A model generated the notes under the pieces. The model did no database searches and was not told the DNA's origin. It saw only the letters and a program-made list of their open reading frames with translations. Below are positions 43,329-52,538 of a stretch of DNA of 64,000 nucleotides, one piece after another (the stretch's first letter is position 1; each line of letters opens with the position of its first letter). Source of the stretch: an uncultured Eubacteriales bacterium. Its GTDB lineage: Bacteria > Bacillota > Clostridia > Oscillospirales > Acutalibacteraceae. Location of the stretch: the NCBI GenBank assembly GCA_900315255.1, contig OMYH01000002.1, positions 1 through 64,000 on the forward strand, given 5' to 3'. The position numbers and the translations under genes are program-made.

Positions 43329-45095
43329 ATGACTAATAATAAGTCCGTTCTTTCATGGATTGAAGAAATGAAAGAACTTGTTACACCCGATGAGGTTGTA
43401 TGGATCGACGGTTCTGACGAGCAGCTCGCTGCTCTGAAGGCTGAGGCTGTTGCTACAGGAGAAATGATCAAGCTGAACGAGGATCTCCTCCCCGACTGCT
43501 ATCTCCACCGCACAAAGGAAAATGACGTTGCCCGCGTTGAGGCAAGAACATTCATCTGCTGCAGAGATGAGAAGGATGCAGGTCCGACAAACCACTGGAT
43601 GGATCCTAAGGAAGCATATAAAATGCTTTTCGATATCGCAAGAGGTACATATAAGGGACGCACGATGTATGTTATCCCCTATTCAATGGGACCTGTAGGC
43701 TCTCCGCTTGCACAGATCGGTTACGAAGTAACAGATTCAATCTATGTTGTACTCAATATGTCAATCATGACAAGAGTTGGTCAGGCTGTTGAAGATGAGC
43801 TTGGCGACAGCGAGAACTGGATCAAGGGACTTCACGCTAAGTGCGATGTTGACCCTGAAAAGAGATATATCACACACTTCCCCGAGGACAACTACATCAT
43901 CTCCGTAAACTCGGCTTACGGCGGAAACGTTCTTCTCGGCAAAAAGTGCTTTGCACTCAGAATCGCTTCTTACCTCGGAAAGAATGATCAGTGGATGGCT
44001 GAACATATGCTTATCCTCGGTATCGAGAATCCGCAGGGCGAGATCAAGTACGTTACAGCTGCATTCCCGTCAGCTTGCGGCAAGACTAACCTCGCAATGC
44101 TTATTCCCCCGAAGGCATATCGTGAAGCAGGCTACAAGGCATGGACTCTCGGCGACGATATAGCTTGGATGCGCAAGGGTCCCGACGGAAGACTCTGGGC
44201 TATCAACCCCGAGAACGGATTCTTCGGCGTTGCACCCGGTACAAACGAGAAGTCAAATCCGAATGCTCTTGCTTCCACAAAGAAGGGCACTATCTTCACA
44301 AACGTTTGTCATAACCTCGAAAACAACACAGTATGGTGGGAAGGTCTTGACAAGAATCCGCCAGAGAATGCTATCGACTGGACAGGTAAGCCCTGGAACG
44401 GCAAGACAAGCGACACTAAGGGCGCTCATCCGAACAGCCGTTTCACAGCTCCCGCAAAGAACTGCCCCTGCATCAGCGACAAGTTTGATGAAACAGCAGG
44501 CGTTCCTGTTACTGCTATCATCTTCGGCGGCAGACGTGCAACTACTACTCCGCTGGTTTATCAGTCAAGAGATTGGAACAACGGTGTATTCGTTGGTTCG
44601 ATAATGGCTTCCGAGACAACAGCTGCAGCAACAGGTGCAGTAGGTCAGCTCAGACACGATCCTATGGCTATGCTTCCGTTCTGCGGTTACCATATGGGTG
44701 ACTACTTCAAGCACTGGATCGAGATGGGCGAGATCCTCGGCGATAAAGCACCGAAGATCTTCAACGTCAACTGGTTCCGTCTTGACGAAAACGGCAACTT
44801 CATGTGGCCGGGCTTCGGCGACAACTTCCGTGTTCTTGAATGGATCCTCAAGAGATGTGAGGGTACTGCAGGAGCACAGGAAACACCGATCGGTTATGTT
44901 CCCAATCCCGAGGACATCAATCTTGAAGGACTCGACATTGATATCGAAACACTCAAGAAGATCCTTGTTGTTGACAAGGAAAGATGGACTGCAGAGGCTG
45001 ACGAGATCGAAAACTACTACAAGATTTTCGGCGACAGACTCCCGAAGGAGCTCAAAGCAGAGCTTGAAGGCTTGAAAGCAAGACTCGCCGAATAA
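43329..45095 (+). CDS. pckG: Phosphoenolpyruvate carboxykinase (GTP)
   Basis: A 588-residue GTP-dependent PEP carboxykinase interconverting oxaloacetate and PEP with CO2. The kinase-1/P-loop is PSACGKTNLAML (about residues 254-265), preceded by substrate-site VNSAYGGNVLLGKKC. Metal and nucleotide residues lie in WTLGDDIAWM, and there is a late hydrophobic nucleotide motif MWPGFGDNFRVLEWI. Length matches GTP-type enzymes rather than ATP-type. In rumen and gut anaerobes the enzyme often runs toward oxaloacetate for succinate formation. Codon choice suggests high expression, and the strong promoter agrees. Confidence 0.96.
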   Translation: MTNNKSVLSWIEEMKELVTPDEVVWIDGSDEQLAALKAEAVATGEMIKLNEDLLPDCYLHRTKENDVARVEARTFICCRDEKDAGPTNHWMDPKEAYKMLFDIARGTYKGRTMYVIPYSMGPVGSPLAQIGYEVTDSIYVVLNMSIMTRVGQAVEDELGDSENWIKGLHAKCDVDPEKRYITHFPEDNYIISVNSAYGGNVLLGKKCFALRIASYLGKNDQWMAEHMLILGIENPQGEIKYVTAAFPSACGKTNLAMLIPPKAYREAGYKAWTLGDDIAWMRKGPDGRLWAINPENGFFGVAPGTNEKSNPNALASTKKGTIFTNVCHNLENNTVWWEGLDKNPPENAIDWTGKPWNGKTSDTKGAHPNSRFTAPAKNCPCISDKFDETAGVPVTAIIFGGRRATTTPLVYQSRDWNNGVFVGSIMASETTAAATGAVGQLRHDPMAMLPFCGYHMGDYFKHWIEMGEILGDKAPKIFNVNWFRLDENGNFMWPGFGDNFRVLEWILKRCEGTAGAQETPIGYVPNPEDINLEGLDIDIETLKKILVVDKERWTAEADEIENYYKIFGDRLPKELKAELEGLKARLAE

Positions 45096-45114
45096 TTCAT
45101 TTTAATACACTATA

Positions 45115-45145
45115 CAGGCAGATCGCAAATATCTGCCTGTTTTTA
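45115..45145 (+). terminator. Terminator of pckG
   Basis: CAGGCAGAT and ATCTGCCTG form a 9-bp stem followed by TTTTT. Confidence 0.85.
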
Positions 45146-45202
45146 CATATAAAAATACTCTATGATCGTTACTAACATAAATCGGAATTTGTGGAGGAAA
45201 AA

Positions 45203-45709
45203 ATGAATCTGACTATAAGAAAATGGAGAATCGAAGATAAATCCGATCTCGCATTCAATTTAAATAATCTTAAAATAATGAATAATCTTAGGGATGGACT
45301 GCCTTATCCATACACAGAACAGGATGCAGAGGATTTTATCCGAACGATGTTATCGTCGGACAAAGACAGTACATTCGCATTTGCGATAACACTTGATGAT
45401 AAGGTGATTGGAAGCATTGGTGTATTTCGACAGGATAATATCCACAGTAGAACTGCTGAAATGGGTTATTACATAGGAGAACCCTACTGGGGAAATGGAT
45501 ATATGACAAATGCAATCAAACAGGTCTGTCAATATGTATTTGAGAATACGGATATTATTCGTATTTTTGCTGAACCATTTGCACATAATACAGCTTCATG
45601 CAGAGTGTTGGAAAAGGCAGGATTTAAATGCGAAGGAAAATTAAAGAGTAATGCTGTGAAATGTGGCAGTATCATTGATATGAAAATGTATGCACTTGTT
45701 AGAACGTAA
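45203..45709 (+). CDS. GNAT acetyltransferase (RimJ/RimL type)
   Basis: A 168-residue N-acetyltransferase of the Acetyltransf_3 (RimJ/RimL) type. Strands LDDKVIGSIGVF (about residues 67-78), acetyl-CoA loop GEPYWGNGYMTNAIKQV (90-106), IFAEPFAHNTASCRVLEKAG (122-141) and the end IIDMKMYALVR are typical. The ATG follows GGAGGAAAAA. The acceptor may be a protein N-terminus or a small molecule; it cannot be told. It is a single gene between two terminators. Confidence 0.88.
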   Translation: MNLTIRKWRIEDKSDLAFNLNNLKIMNNLRDGLPYPYTEQDAEDFIRTMLSSDKDSTFAFAITLDDKVIGSIGVFRQDNIHSRTAEMGYYIGEPYWGNGYMTNAIKQVCQYVFENTDIIRIFAEPFAHNTASCRVLEKAGFKCEGKLKSNAVKCGSIIDMKMYALVRT

Positions 45710-45748
45710 TTAAAATTCTGATTTATTCTGCCAAACGAATAAACATAA

Positions 45749-45780
45749 TGCCCCTAAGCGTTTTGTAACACTCAGGGGCA
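45749..45780. terminator. Bidirectional terminator between convergent genes
   Basis: TGCCCCT and AGGGGCA form a 7-bp stem with A-rich 5' and T-containing 3' flanks. It serves the rightward GNAT gene and the leftward Ro60-like gene. Confidence 0.7.
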
Positions 45781-45825
45781 AAACTTTTATATGAGTATTC
45801 GACTTAAAAGAAACCCGGTTTATTA

Positions 45826-47319
45826 TTATGCCGTTATATTTTTATATCTATCGCTGCTCAAAACTTCCTGCATAAAGGAATAAGGATCATAATTTTTATC
45901 CTTTACCATTGCAAATATTCTGGGAGAACAACCGCTTACAAGTATAACACCCTGTTCATTACTTTTTACAGGTACATTATCATGTCTGCTTCTTACATTC
46001 CAAAATACAACTTGAGGAAGCTTATATCCGTGTTCTTCAAAAATTTTTTTTGCATACTCGAAATTAGTCATACTTGCGTCTTTAGCGCAATAATCAAATT
46101 CCATGTCTGAAACTATATATATAATCGACGGCATATTTTCCTTGGGTATACCGTTCTTTACCGCAGTTTTAAGTATCAGATCAAACACTGCCGAAATATT
46201 CGTATTTGCCATTTCATTAAACGACATACAATACTCAGTTTTTTCGACGATGTTCTCTCCCTTTATTTCAACAAGTCTCGGTGACTCCGAAAATGTAATA
46301 AAATGATTATGGAACTCTCCATTGTTCCTCTCTGCAAAATAGATACCGAGAGATAATGCCACCTCTATCGGCATAGGCTCTCCCTTCATCGACCCGTACA
46401 TAGAGCCAGAGCCATCAACAACAACGAGAGAATTTGTGTTATCGGTAAAATCCTCCTGTGCATTCCATAACGTGTCTAATGCCTTTATTGTGTCGATTTC
46501 CATCGTTTCAACTTTTACATTAAAGAAGCCTGAGCAATTAACAACGATCGGATGAATTATCTCATACGGAGCGAGCGTTGATGTATTCATTTTTACTTCG
46601 CCTTTCTCCACTTTATTCAGATATTCTACATATCTTTCCTTATCATTGCGAAGATAAGCCTTCCGATATTTCAACATCGCCTTCGACGGGATCTCCGAAT
46701 AGTCAAAAGAATAATCACGTTCACGCAAATTATTCTCAAGGATCTTAAGGTATCTACGCAGCTGTGACAGTGTTTTTCTGTACACGGCATTTGACATATT
46801 CAGTTTTCGTGCAATAACAAGAGCATTTACTCTTGTCTGTTTGTCGGAAGCATTTATTGAAGGCAGCCATTTTCCGAGCAGGCTTATTGGATTATTCTTC
46901 TCCATATCGTCAATATCATCATGCAGCTGTTTATCTATCACGGAAACTGCCGCCTTCTCGCAAGGTGTGCCTAAAAGAGTAAGCAGATCGTCAAAGCGTC
47001 CGAACTCGGAAATATACTCAATGTTCTTCACAACAGAGTCGGCGTGGTGCAGCGCAAGCCATCTCAGACAGATCCTGAATAATCTTCTTTCGCCCATTCC
47101 GCCCCGTATATCTCTTGCAAAGAACATGAGCTTCACAGCTGTATCGGGGTCTTCGATATAAGCCGGTACAAAAAGATTCAGAATGCGATCATCCGCTGCG
47201 TTACGCATACCTCCCGACATTGCAAAAAAGTCAAGGCAATGCGACTCGGTGCTTCTGAAGGTGACCGCTCCGTTCTCTGTATATGTAAGATTCGATTCTT
47301 TCTTTAATTTCTCTAACAT
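45826..47319 (-). CDS. Ro60/DUF2828-like vWA protein
   Basis: A 497-residue cytoplasmic protein with the two-part layout of Ro60 (TROVE) and DUF2828 proteins. An all-helical repeat domain (residues 1-270) contains FARDIRGGMGERRLFRICLR and EFGRFDDLLTLLG. A von Willebrand A domain (about 295-497) has a MIDAS motif VVVDGSGSMYGSM (DxSxS), EPMPIEVALSLGIYF, TNISAVFDLIL and IVSDMEFD. Ro proteins bind misfolded RNAs and small Y RNAs in RNA quality control. The ATG giving MLEKLKKES follows GGGAGG; the longer frame would read through a terminator-like hairpin. A structured leader RNA lies directly upstream. Confidence 0.75.
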   Translation of the reverse strand: MLEKLKKESNLTYTENGAVTFRSTESHCLDFFAMSGGMRNAADDRILNLFVPAYIEDPDTAVKLMFFARDIRGGMGERRLFRICLRWLALHHADSVVKNIEYISEFGRFDDLLTLLGTPCEKAAVSVIDKQLHDDIDDMEKNNPISLLGKWLPSINASDKQTRVNALVIARKLNMSNAVYRKTLSQLRRYLKILENNLRERDYSFDYSEIPSKAMLKYRKAYLRNDKERYVEYLNKVEKGEVKMNTSTLAPYEIIHPIVVNCSGFFNVKVETMEIDTIKALDTLWNAQEDFTDNTNSLVVVDGSGSMYGSMKGEPMPIEVALSLGIYFAERNNGEFHNHFITFSESPRLVEIKGENIVEKTEYCMSFNEMANTNISAVFDLILKTAVKNGIPKENMPSIIYIVSDMEFDYCAKDASMTNFEYAKKIFEEHGYKLPQVVFWNVRSRHDNVPVKSNEQGVILVSGCSPRIFAMVKDKNYDPYSFMQEVLSSDRYKNITA

Positions 47320-47340
47320 AAATATACCTCCCGAAATAAT

Positions 47341-47503
47341 ACAAAAAAACAACTGTCCAAAAGTCATAGCTTCAGCGGCAGTTGTTATTCTTAAAAACAA
47401 GGCACAGTTTTTAAATCACAATACGCCATAACAGCGTATTACGATTCCGATCAAATAATAATTGCTGGATGTGCCTTTAACAGACAGTCGAAACATATCT
47501 GTA
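47341..47503 (-). ncRNA. Structured RNA upstream of the Ro60-like gene
   Basis: A predicted leftward transcript from the promoter at 47510-47538. It contains an 8-bp long-range stem AAGGCACA/TGTGCCTT (47470-47477 with 47399-47406) enclosing a 7-bp hairpin (47420-47426 with 47434-47440). A second 8-bp hairpin (47379-47386 with 47348-47355) follows, then a run of T in the RNA sense. The RNA of about 160 bases ends just before the ribosome binding site of the Ro60-like gene. Bacterial Y RNAs are often encoded beside Ro genes and have end-to-end stems, so a Y-like RNA or an attenuating leader are both possible. No tRNA-like T-arm was confirmed. Confidence 0.5.
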
Positions 47504-47509
47504 TAAAAA

Positions 47510-47538
47510 ATTATACACTAAATGTGCTCAACAGTCAA
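47510..47538 (-). promoter_or_regulatory. Promoter of the structured RNA / Ro60-like gene
   Basis: Read leftward, TTGACT (47533-47538), 17 bases, TATAAT (47510-47515), an almost perfect sigma-A promoter. Confidence 0.8.
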
Positions 47539-47568
47539 GTCGTTTAATGATAATTTATTCTCTCTGAA

Positions 47569-49188
47569 TCAATAAACAAACACAGGCATACCGTTATATA
47601 CCAGATCGTACAGCTCTGCAGCGGCCTCTACGGGAAGATTAACGCAGCCGTGCGAGCCGCTGTATTCATATATATCATCTCCGAACGCATCCTGCCAGTC
47701 GGCGTCATGGAAGCCTATATCATATGTGAAAACCATCCAGTATGCCACTACCGTTTCGTAATCCGCTCCTCTCAGGGTCGCATTCTGTTCCTTATAGATA
47801 ATTTTGTATATACCGACAGGGGTATCGTGCTCAGTATCGGGAAGGCCTGTCACGACCGCGGATTCAAAAACGACCTGTCCGTCCATGTACATCCACATAT
47901 ACTGTTCGTCTATGCTTACTTCTGCGTAGGTATCGCCGTAGTAATTCAAATTGCCGTAAGCTACTCCCACGCTGTTCCACCACTTATCGTTCTCTTCGCT
48001 CCTATCGGTCAGATTCAAAGAAATACTCTTATTTTCGTTAATATACGATCTCAGCTTTTCTGCGGCATATTCATTGTCCAGCTGCCAGCCGTAATAGCTG
48101 TTGCCGATCTCGATCGTTTCGCCGTAATGAGTGACAAATAGCTTTGGTGAATCAAGTGTATTATACTTTTCGGCAAGAGCTGCCACAAACGAATCGACCC
48201 GACTGTCATCAAACTGCAAGTTTTCATTGTACCACGACGCAATAGTATCGGGAGTGATCTCCTCTGTCGAGTCGCCTATCTGCAGCTTTATATCTACTCC
48301 CGCATGAGTATCAAACACCGCCTTTTTTGATACGAGTGACGGGTCATCTGTCCCTATTTCGGGCATTGCATAGATTCCCTCAATCTCTAAATTCAGAACT
48401 TTTTCTTGGGTATCTATTGCACCTTCAACCTTGCTTGTCAAAAGCTCCACGTCAACTTCATCACCCAAGGAAGCAGGCTCGATCCTGAATTCACCGTCAT
48501 GATAAGAAAGTTTAGCATTAACGGGCGGTTTCGGTGAATCAATATTAATGCATTTTAGCTCGGCTATACGTTTGTTTAACATATTTTTATCATAATTATA
48601 TGTTATTGTATCTCCCGCATCGGGGGCTTTTTTATTGAAAAATGCAGCCGGTCTGAAATAGCCGGATTTTATTTTAAGTATATCATCAAAGCTTTTGTCA
48701 ATAATGATCGTCATATTTATATCCGCTGCGGAGATCGATTCTGTTGCTCCGTCCTTTTCGATCAGCGTAAGCCGGTAATCGTCACAGGCAGCAGTAATTG
48801 CCTCTCGTGCCTCCTTGAGTGACATATTCGATACCTCTACGCCGTTTATGTAAGTATTCGACGGAAAATGATTAACAAAGTATCCATGCAAGCAGATCAA
48901 ACCTACGACCAAAACGGCACAAACTGCAAGAATCACCTTTCCTGCAATAGATTTTGACCTCAGAAAACCCATGAATCTCTCATGCAAATCCTTTATCTTT
49001 TCTTTCATCGTTCTGCCGCTGCTTTTTTTTGCAGCAGATTCTTTCATTTTTCTGCATATACCTTTAAAAGATTCTTTGGCTTTTCTGAATATATATCCGG
49101 AACCTACCTTTACAACCTCTGCTGTAAAAGCAGGTATCTTCTTCATATTTTTTAAAAACTTATCGTTATTTATTTCATTATTACTCAT
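47569..49188 (-). CDS. Membrane-anchored L,D-transpeptidase (YkuD)
   Basis: A 539-residue cell-wall enzyme. The basic cytoplasmic N-terminus (about 70 residues) precedes one transmembrane helix (IAGKVILAVCAVLVVGLICL). Two PG_binding_4-like domains (about residues 110-390, beginning NTYINGVEVSNMSLKEA) follow, then a YkuD catalytic domain with YAEVSIDEQYMWMYMDGQ and the motif SGSHGCVNLP holding the catalytic Cys. It would form 3-3 peptidoglycan cross-links. The ATG giving MSNNEIN is taken; no clear ribosome binding site is visible for it, and the longer frame begins with TTG. It is divergent from the MocR gene. Confidence 0.87.
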   Translation of the reverse strand: MSNNEINNDKFLKNMKKIPAFTAEVVKVGSGYIFRKAKESFKGICRKMKESAAKKSSGRTMKEKIKDLHERFMGFLRSKSIAGKVILAVCAVLVVGLICLHGYFVNHFPSNTYINGVEVSNMSLKEAREAITAACDDYRLTLIEKDGATESISAADINMTIIIDKSFDDILKIKSGYFRPAAFFNKKAPDAGDTITYNYDKNMLNKRIAELKCINIDSPKPPVNAKLSYHDGEFRIEPASLGDEVDVELLTSKVEGAIDTQEKVLNLEIEGIYAMPEIGTDDPSLVSKKAVFDTHAGVDIKLQIGDSTEEITPDTIASWYNENLQFDDSRVDSFVAALAEKYNTLDSPKLFVTHYGETIEIGNSYYGWQLDNEYAAEKLRSYINENKSISLNLTDRSEENDKWWNSVGVAYGNLNYYGDTYAEVSIDEQYMWMYMDGQVVFESAVVTGLPDTEHDTPVGIYKIIYKEQNATLRGADYETVVAYWMVFTYDIGFHDADWQDAFGDDIYEYSGSHGCVNLPVEAAAELYDLVYNGMPVFVY

Positions 49189-49294
49189 AACATAAAACCA
49201 CACTTGACCCAGCAAACATAATAAATGCTTGTAATTGAATGATAAATAATAGATTTCGTCATGTCCGCATTGATGTGCGTACTGTTATTATTGT

Positions 49295-49337
49295 ATAACC
49301 ATTGACCTTTAATTGTCAATCGAATTTGACAATTAAA
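49295..49337. promoter_or_regulatory. Palindrome over the L,D-transpeptidase promoter
   Basis: A perfect 11-bp inverted repeat TTTAATTGTCA (49308-49318) / TGACAATTAAA (49327-49337) with an 8-base spacer. Read leftward, one arm overlaps TTGACA, followed 18 bases on by TACAAT, a promoter for the L,D-transpeptidase gene. It is likely an operator in the divergent gap with the MocR regulator. Confidence 0.55.
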
Positions 49338-49546
49338 TAATTTTTGTTGTTATGTTATAATTATCAAATACGTCATTTGTATATTAATACAAAATAAACC
49401 ATCTTTTTTAGCTATAACCGCAGAGCTTTTTAGAATAATATTATCTCTTACAATTTTTACCGTAAATCGGAAATTATCTTTAATGAAAATTGAATTCTCC
49501 GGGAATATGTGTTATTATTATCTTTGACAAAGACGGGGTGATCATT

Positions 49547-50920
49547 ATGCTATATGAATTTCTTCAGGTGGATAAACAAAAATCCGCTTTATTATACGAA
49601 CAGCTTTATAAGCGTGTTATCTCTGCGATCGAAAACGGAGAGCTTGTTCACGGCGATAAGCTTCCGTCAATAAGAACTCTTGCATCGGATCTTAACGTAA
49701 GCCGTACCACGGTTGAAACGGCATATGATCAGCTCTGTGCAGAGGGATACATAAACAACAAGCCAAAAAAAGGTTTTTTCGTAGAGGCAAATATCAACGC
49801 CCTTACGCCTGTGAAACATACGGACAAACAACATGATACATCGGAAAAACGATCAAGTATAAAATATGACTTTTCGGGTTCAAGCTTAGATCCGCAGTAT
49901 ATAGATTTGAAATACTGGAAGAGATGTATAAAAGATATACTCGATAAACCATCGGTGATCTCGTCATACGGCGACCCTCAGGGGGAGAGAGAACTCAGGG
50001 TTGTTTTATGCGACTATGCAAAAAAGGTCAGAGCGGTCAACACCTCACCCGATAATATTATCATCGGTTCGGGAACTCAGACGCTTATGTCATTTTTACC
50101 GGGAATCATGAACGAATACGGAAAAGAAGTATACATAGAAAAAGGGTTCTTTCCACAGGGCGAACAGATCTTCCGTGATTTTAAATATGAGCTTCACGGG
50201 CTTACGGCTGACAAGAGAGGGATCATACTTGATGACGCTGCGCATGGAAGAATTCTGTTTATCAATTCCTCGGGCAGCAACAGGGGGTCTGCTCCTCTGC
50301 CCTACAATAAACGTATAGAAATAATAAACTGGGCAAATAAGAATGACGCCATAATCATTGAAGACGATTACAACGGTGAGCTGCGTTATACATCAAAGCC
50401 TGTTCCTGCGCTGCAAAGTATGGATAACGATCGGGTAATATATATCGGGAGCTTTTCAAAACTGCTGCTGCCGTCTGTCAGGATAAGCTATATGGTACTG
50501 CCGGATCATCTTCTGGCGAGGTATACAAATAAGAGTCAGAACTACAATCAAACCGCCTCAAAGACAGAACAGCTTGCTTTGGCGGAGTATATCAACTTAG
50601 GAAGACTTGAACGACAACTCAGGAAGCTTCGGAAAACATATGCTGTAAAATCGGAGAAATTACTGAAAAGCCTTCAAGAGCATTTCTGCGGCGATGTTAT
50701 AATAGATGTGATTGAAACCGCTTTATGCGTACGGCTCAAGCTTCGAACGTCTGTTTCGCTTGACGAACTCAGAACGACAGCGGAGAACAACGGCATACTT
50801 ATAGGAAAATGCAGAGAAAAGAACGGTCTGAAATACATTTATCTATCCTTTGCAGGAATACCGTCAGACAAAATAGAAGAGGCGGTAGACTATCTGCATG
50901 AGATATGGGAAAAGCTATAG
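49547..50920 (+). CDS. MocR/PdxR-type regulator (GntR wHTH plus aminotransferase fold)
   Basis: A 457-residue regulator. An N-terminal GntR winged helix (about residues 12-75: LYEQLYKRVISAIENGELVH, LPSIRTLASDLNVSRTTVET) is joined by a linker to a fold-type I aminotransferase domain. The PLP site has IIEDDYNGELRY (Asp/Tyr contacts) and the Schiff-base Lys in YIGSFSKLLLPSVRISY. MocR proteins sense PLP or amino acids through this domain. The ATG giving MLYEFLQ follows GGGGTGATC. Targets may be the divergent gene or the following genes. Confidence 0.9.
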   Translation: MLYEFLQVDKQKSALLYEQLYKRVISAIENGELVHGDKLPSIRTLASDLNVSRTTVETAYDQLCAEGYINNKPKKGFFVEANINALTPVKHTDKQHDTSEKRSSIKYDFSGSSLDPQYIDLKYWKRCIKDILDKPSVISSYGDPQGERELRVVLCDYAKKVRAVNTSPDNIIIGSGTQTLMSFLPGIMNEYGKEVYIEKGFFPQGEQIFRDFKYELHGLTADKRGIILDDAAHGRILFINSSGSNRGSAPLPYNKRIEIINWANKNDAIIIEDDYNGELRYTSKPVPALQSMDNDRVIYIGSFSKLLLPSVRISYMVLPDHLLARYTNKSQNYNQTASKTEQLALAEYINLGRLERQLRKLRKTYAVKSEKLLKSLQEHFCGDVIIDVIETALCVRLKLRTSVSLDELRTTAENNGILIGKCREKNGLKYIYLSFAGIPSDKIEEAVDYLHEIWEKL

Positions 50921-50981
50921 CCTAATCGAATATTGCATTTTTTCTGTAATATGGTATAATACTATTCGGACGGTGATTTCT

Positions 50982-51164
50982 ATGAATAAAAAGTCAAACT
51001 GCGACTACTGTGTAAATTATGAATACGATGAAGAATACGAATGCTTCACCTGTGTTATTAATCTTGATCAGGACGAGATGTACAGCTATATGCAGAATCA
51101 TTTCAGAGACTGCCCATATTTCAGAATGGGCGACGAATATAAGATCGTTCAAAAACAAAACTAA
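50982..51164 (+). CDS. DUF6472-family Cys-rich small protein
   Basis: A 60-residue acidic protein: MNKKSNCDYCVNYEYDEEYE, CFTCVINLDQDEMYSYMQNH, FRDCPYFRMGDEYKIVQKQN. Five cysteines in CxxC...CxxC...C order suggest a bound zinc or redox role, as in the uncharacterised DUF6472 family. GGTGATT precedes the ATG. It lies 13 bases before the PLP lyase gene, an arrangement that implies co-expression. Function unknown. Confidence 0.75.
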   Translation: MNKKSNCDYCVNYEYDEEYECFTCVINLDQDEMYSYMQNHFRDCPYFRMGDEYKIVQKQN

Positions 51165-51177
51165 CGGGAGATAAAAT

Positions 51178-52476
51178 ATGATTACAGAAAACAAAATGAT
51201 GTACAATCTGCTCGGTATATCCGAGGAGGTACTTAGCTTTTGCGAAAAGGTTACCGATGAACTCAAAGACAGATTTGAAGAGATCGACGAAACTGCGGAG
51301 TATAACCAGTGCAAGGTAATCAGCGCCATGCAGAAACACAGAGTAAATGCAGCCTGCTTTGCTGCTACAACAGGCTACGGCTACGATGACGCAGGCAGAG
51401 ATAACCTGGAGAAAGTATATGCACACTGCTTCGGAACGGAGGCAGCGCTTGTTCGCCCTCAGATCACCTGCGGAACACACGCTCTTGCGGTAGCTCTGTC
51501 TGCGATCCTCAGACCAGGTGACGAGCTTCTCTCTCCTGTCGGCAAACCATACGATACTCTTGAAGAAGTTATCGGGATCAGAGAATCCAAATGCTCTTTG
51601 AGAGAGTTTGGAATTACATATTCTCAGGTCGATCTGCTCCCGAACGGAGAATTTGACTATGATAACATAAAAAAGGCTATCAGCGAGAAAACAAGAATGG
51701 TAACTATACAACGATCAAAAGGTTATCAGACACGCCCGACATTTTCAGTAGAGAATATCGGAAAGCTCATCGCTTTTGTAAAAGATATAAAACCCGATAT
51801 TATCTGTATGGTTGACAACTGCTACGGTGAATTTGTCGAAAGGATCGAACCCTCGCAGGTCGGCGCAGATATGATAGTCGGCTCGCTCATCAAAAATCCG
51901 GGCGGCGGACTTGCTCCCATCGGCGGATACATCTGCGGAACAAAAGAGTGCGTTGAAAAATGCGCATACAGACTAAGCGCTCCGGGACTTGGTCAGGAGG
52001 TGGGCGCAAATCTCGGAATTATGCCTGCATTTTATCAGGGATTCTTTATGGCTCCGACAGTAGTTTCGGGGGCGTTGAAGGGCGCTGTATTTGCCAGCAG
52101 ATGTTATGAGAAGTTAGGCTTCAAGGTAATACCGAACAGCAGCGAGAGCCGCCACGATATTATTCAGGCTGTTGAACTTGGGTCTAAAGAGGCAATGGAG
52201 GCATTTTGCAGAGGCATTCAGGCGGCTGCACCCGTTGACAGCTATGTAACTCCCGAGCCTTGGCCAATGCCCGGGTATGACTGCGATGTTATTATGGCAG
52301 CAGGCGCTTTTGTTCAGGGTTCATCTATCGAGCTTAGTGCGGACGGTCCTATTAGAGAGCCTTATGCTGTGTATTTTCAGGGCGGACTTACATGGTACCA
52401 CGCCAAACTTGGAATTATTATGTCTATTCAAAAGCTTTTTGAAACAGGACTGCTTGATGACTCGCTGCTGAAATAA
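51178..52476 (+). CDS. Methionine gamma-lyase-family / aluminium-resistance protein
   Basis: A 432-residue PLP enzyme of the YnbB/aluminium-resistance branch of the Cys/Met-metabolism family. N-terminal ATTGYGYDDAGRDNLEKVYA, cofactor region RPQITCGTHALAVALSAILRPGDEL, MVDNCYGEFVE (PLP Asp) and the Schiff-base Lys in GSLIKNPGGGLAPIGGYI are as expected. GGGAG precedes the ATG. The physiological reaction is uncertain; 'aluminium resistance' is a historical name. Confidence 0.88.
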   Translation: MITENKMMYNLLGISEEVLSFCEKVTDELKDRFEEIDETAEYNQCKVISAMQKHRVNAACFAATTGYGYDDAGRDNLEKVYAHCFGTEAALVRPQITCGTHALAVALSAILRPGDELLSPVGKPYDTLEEVIGIRESKCSLREFGITYSQVDLLPNGEFDYDNIKKAISEKTRMVTIQRSKGYQTRPTFSVENIGKLIAFVKDIKPDIICMVDNCYGEFVERIEPSQVGADMIVGSLIKNPGGGLAPIGGYICGTKECVEKCAYRLSAPGLGQEVGANLGIMPAFYQGFFMAPTVVSGALKGAVFASRCYEKLGFKVIPNSSESRHDIIQAVELGSKEAMEAFCRGIQAAAPVDSYVTPEPWPMPGYDCDVIMAAGAFVQGSSIELSADGPIREPYAVYFQGGLTWYHAKLGIIMSIQKLFETGLLDDSLLK

Positions 52477-52489
52477 AATAACAAATTTG

Positions 52490-52523
52490 AAAGCCTTGCC
52501 GCAGATTCAAACGGTAAGGCTTT
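52490..52523. terminator. Bidirectional terminator between convergent genes
   Basis: AAAGCCTTGCCG and CGGTAAGGCTTT form a 12-bp stem with one G-U pair, flanked by A- and T-rich sequence. It serves the PLP lyase and hemW genes. Confidence 0.8.
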
Positions 52524-52538
52524 ATTTGATATAATAAG

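Noticed and set aside
43951..45075. Several plus-strand ORFs in other frames of pckG
   Set aside because: Shadows of the highly biased codon use of pckG, without start signals.
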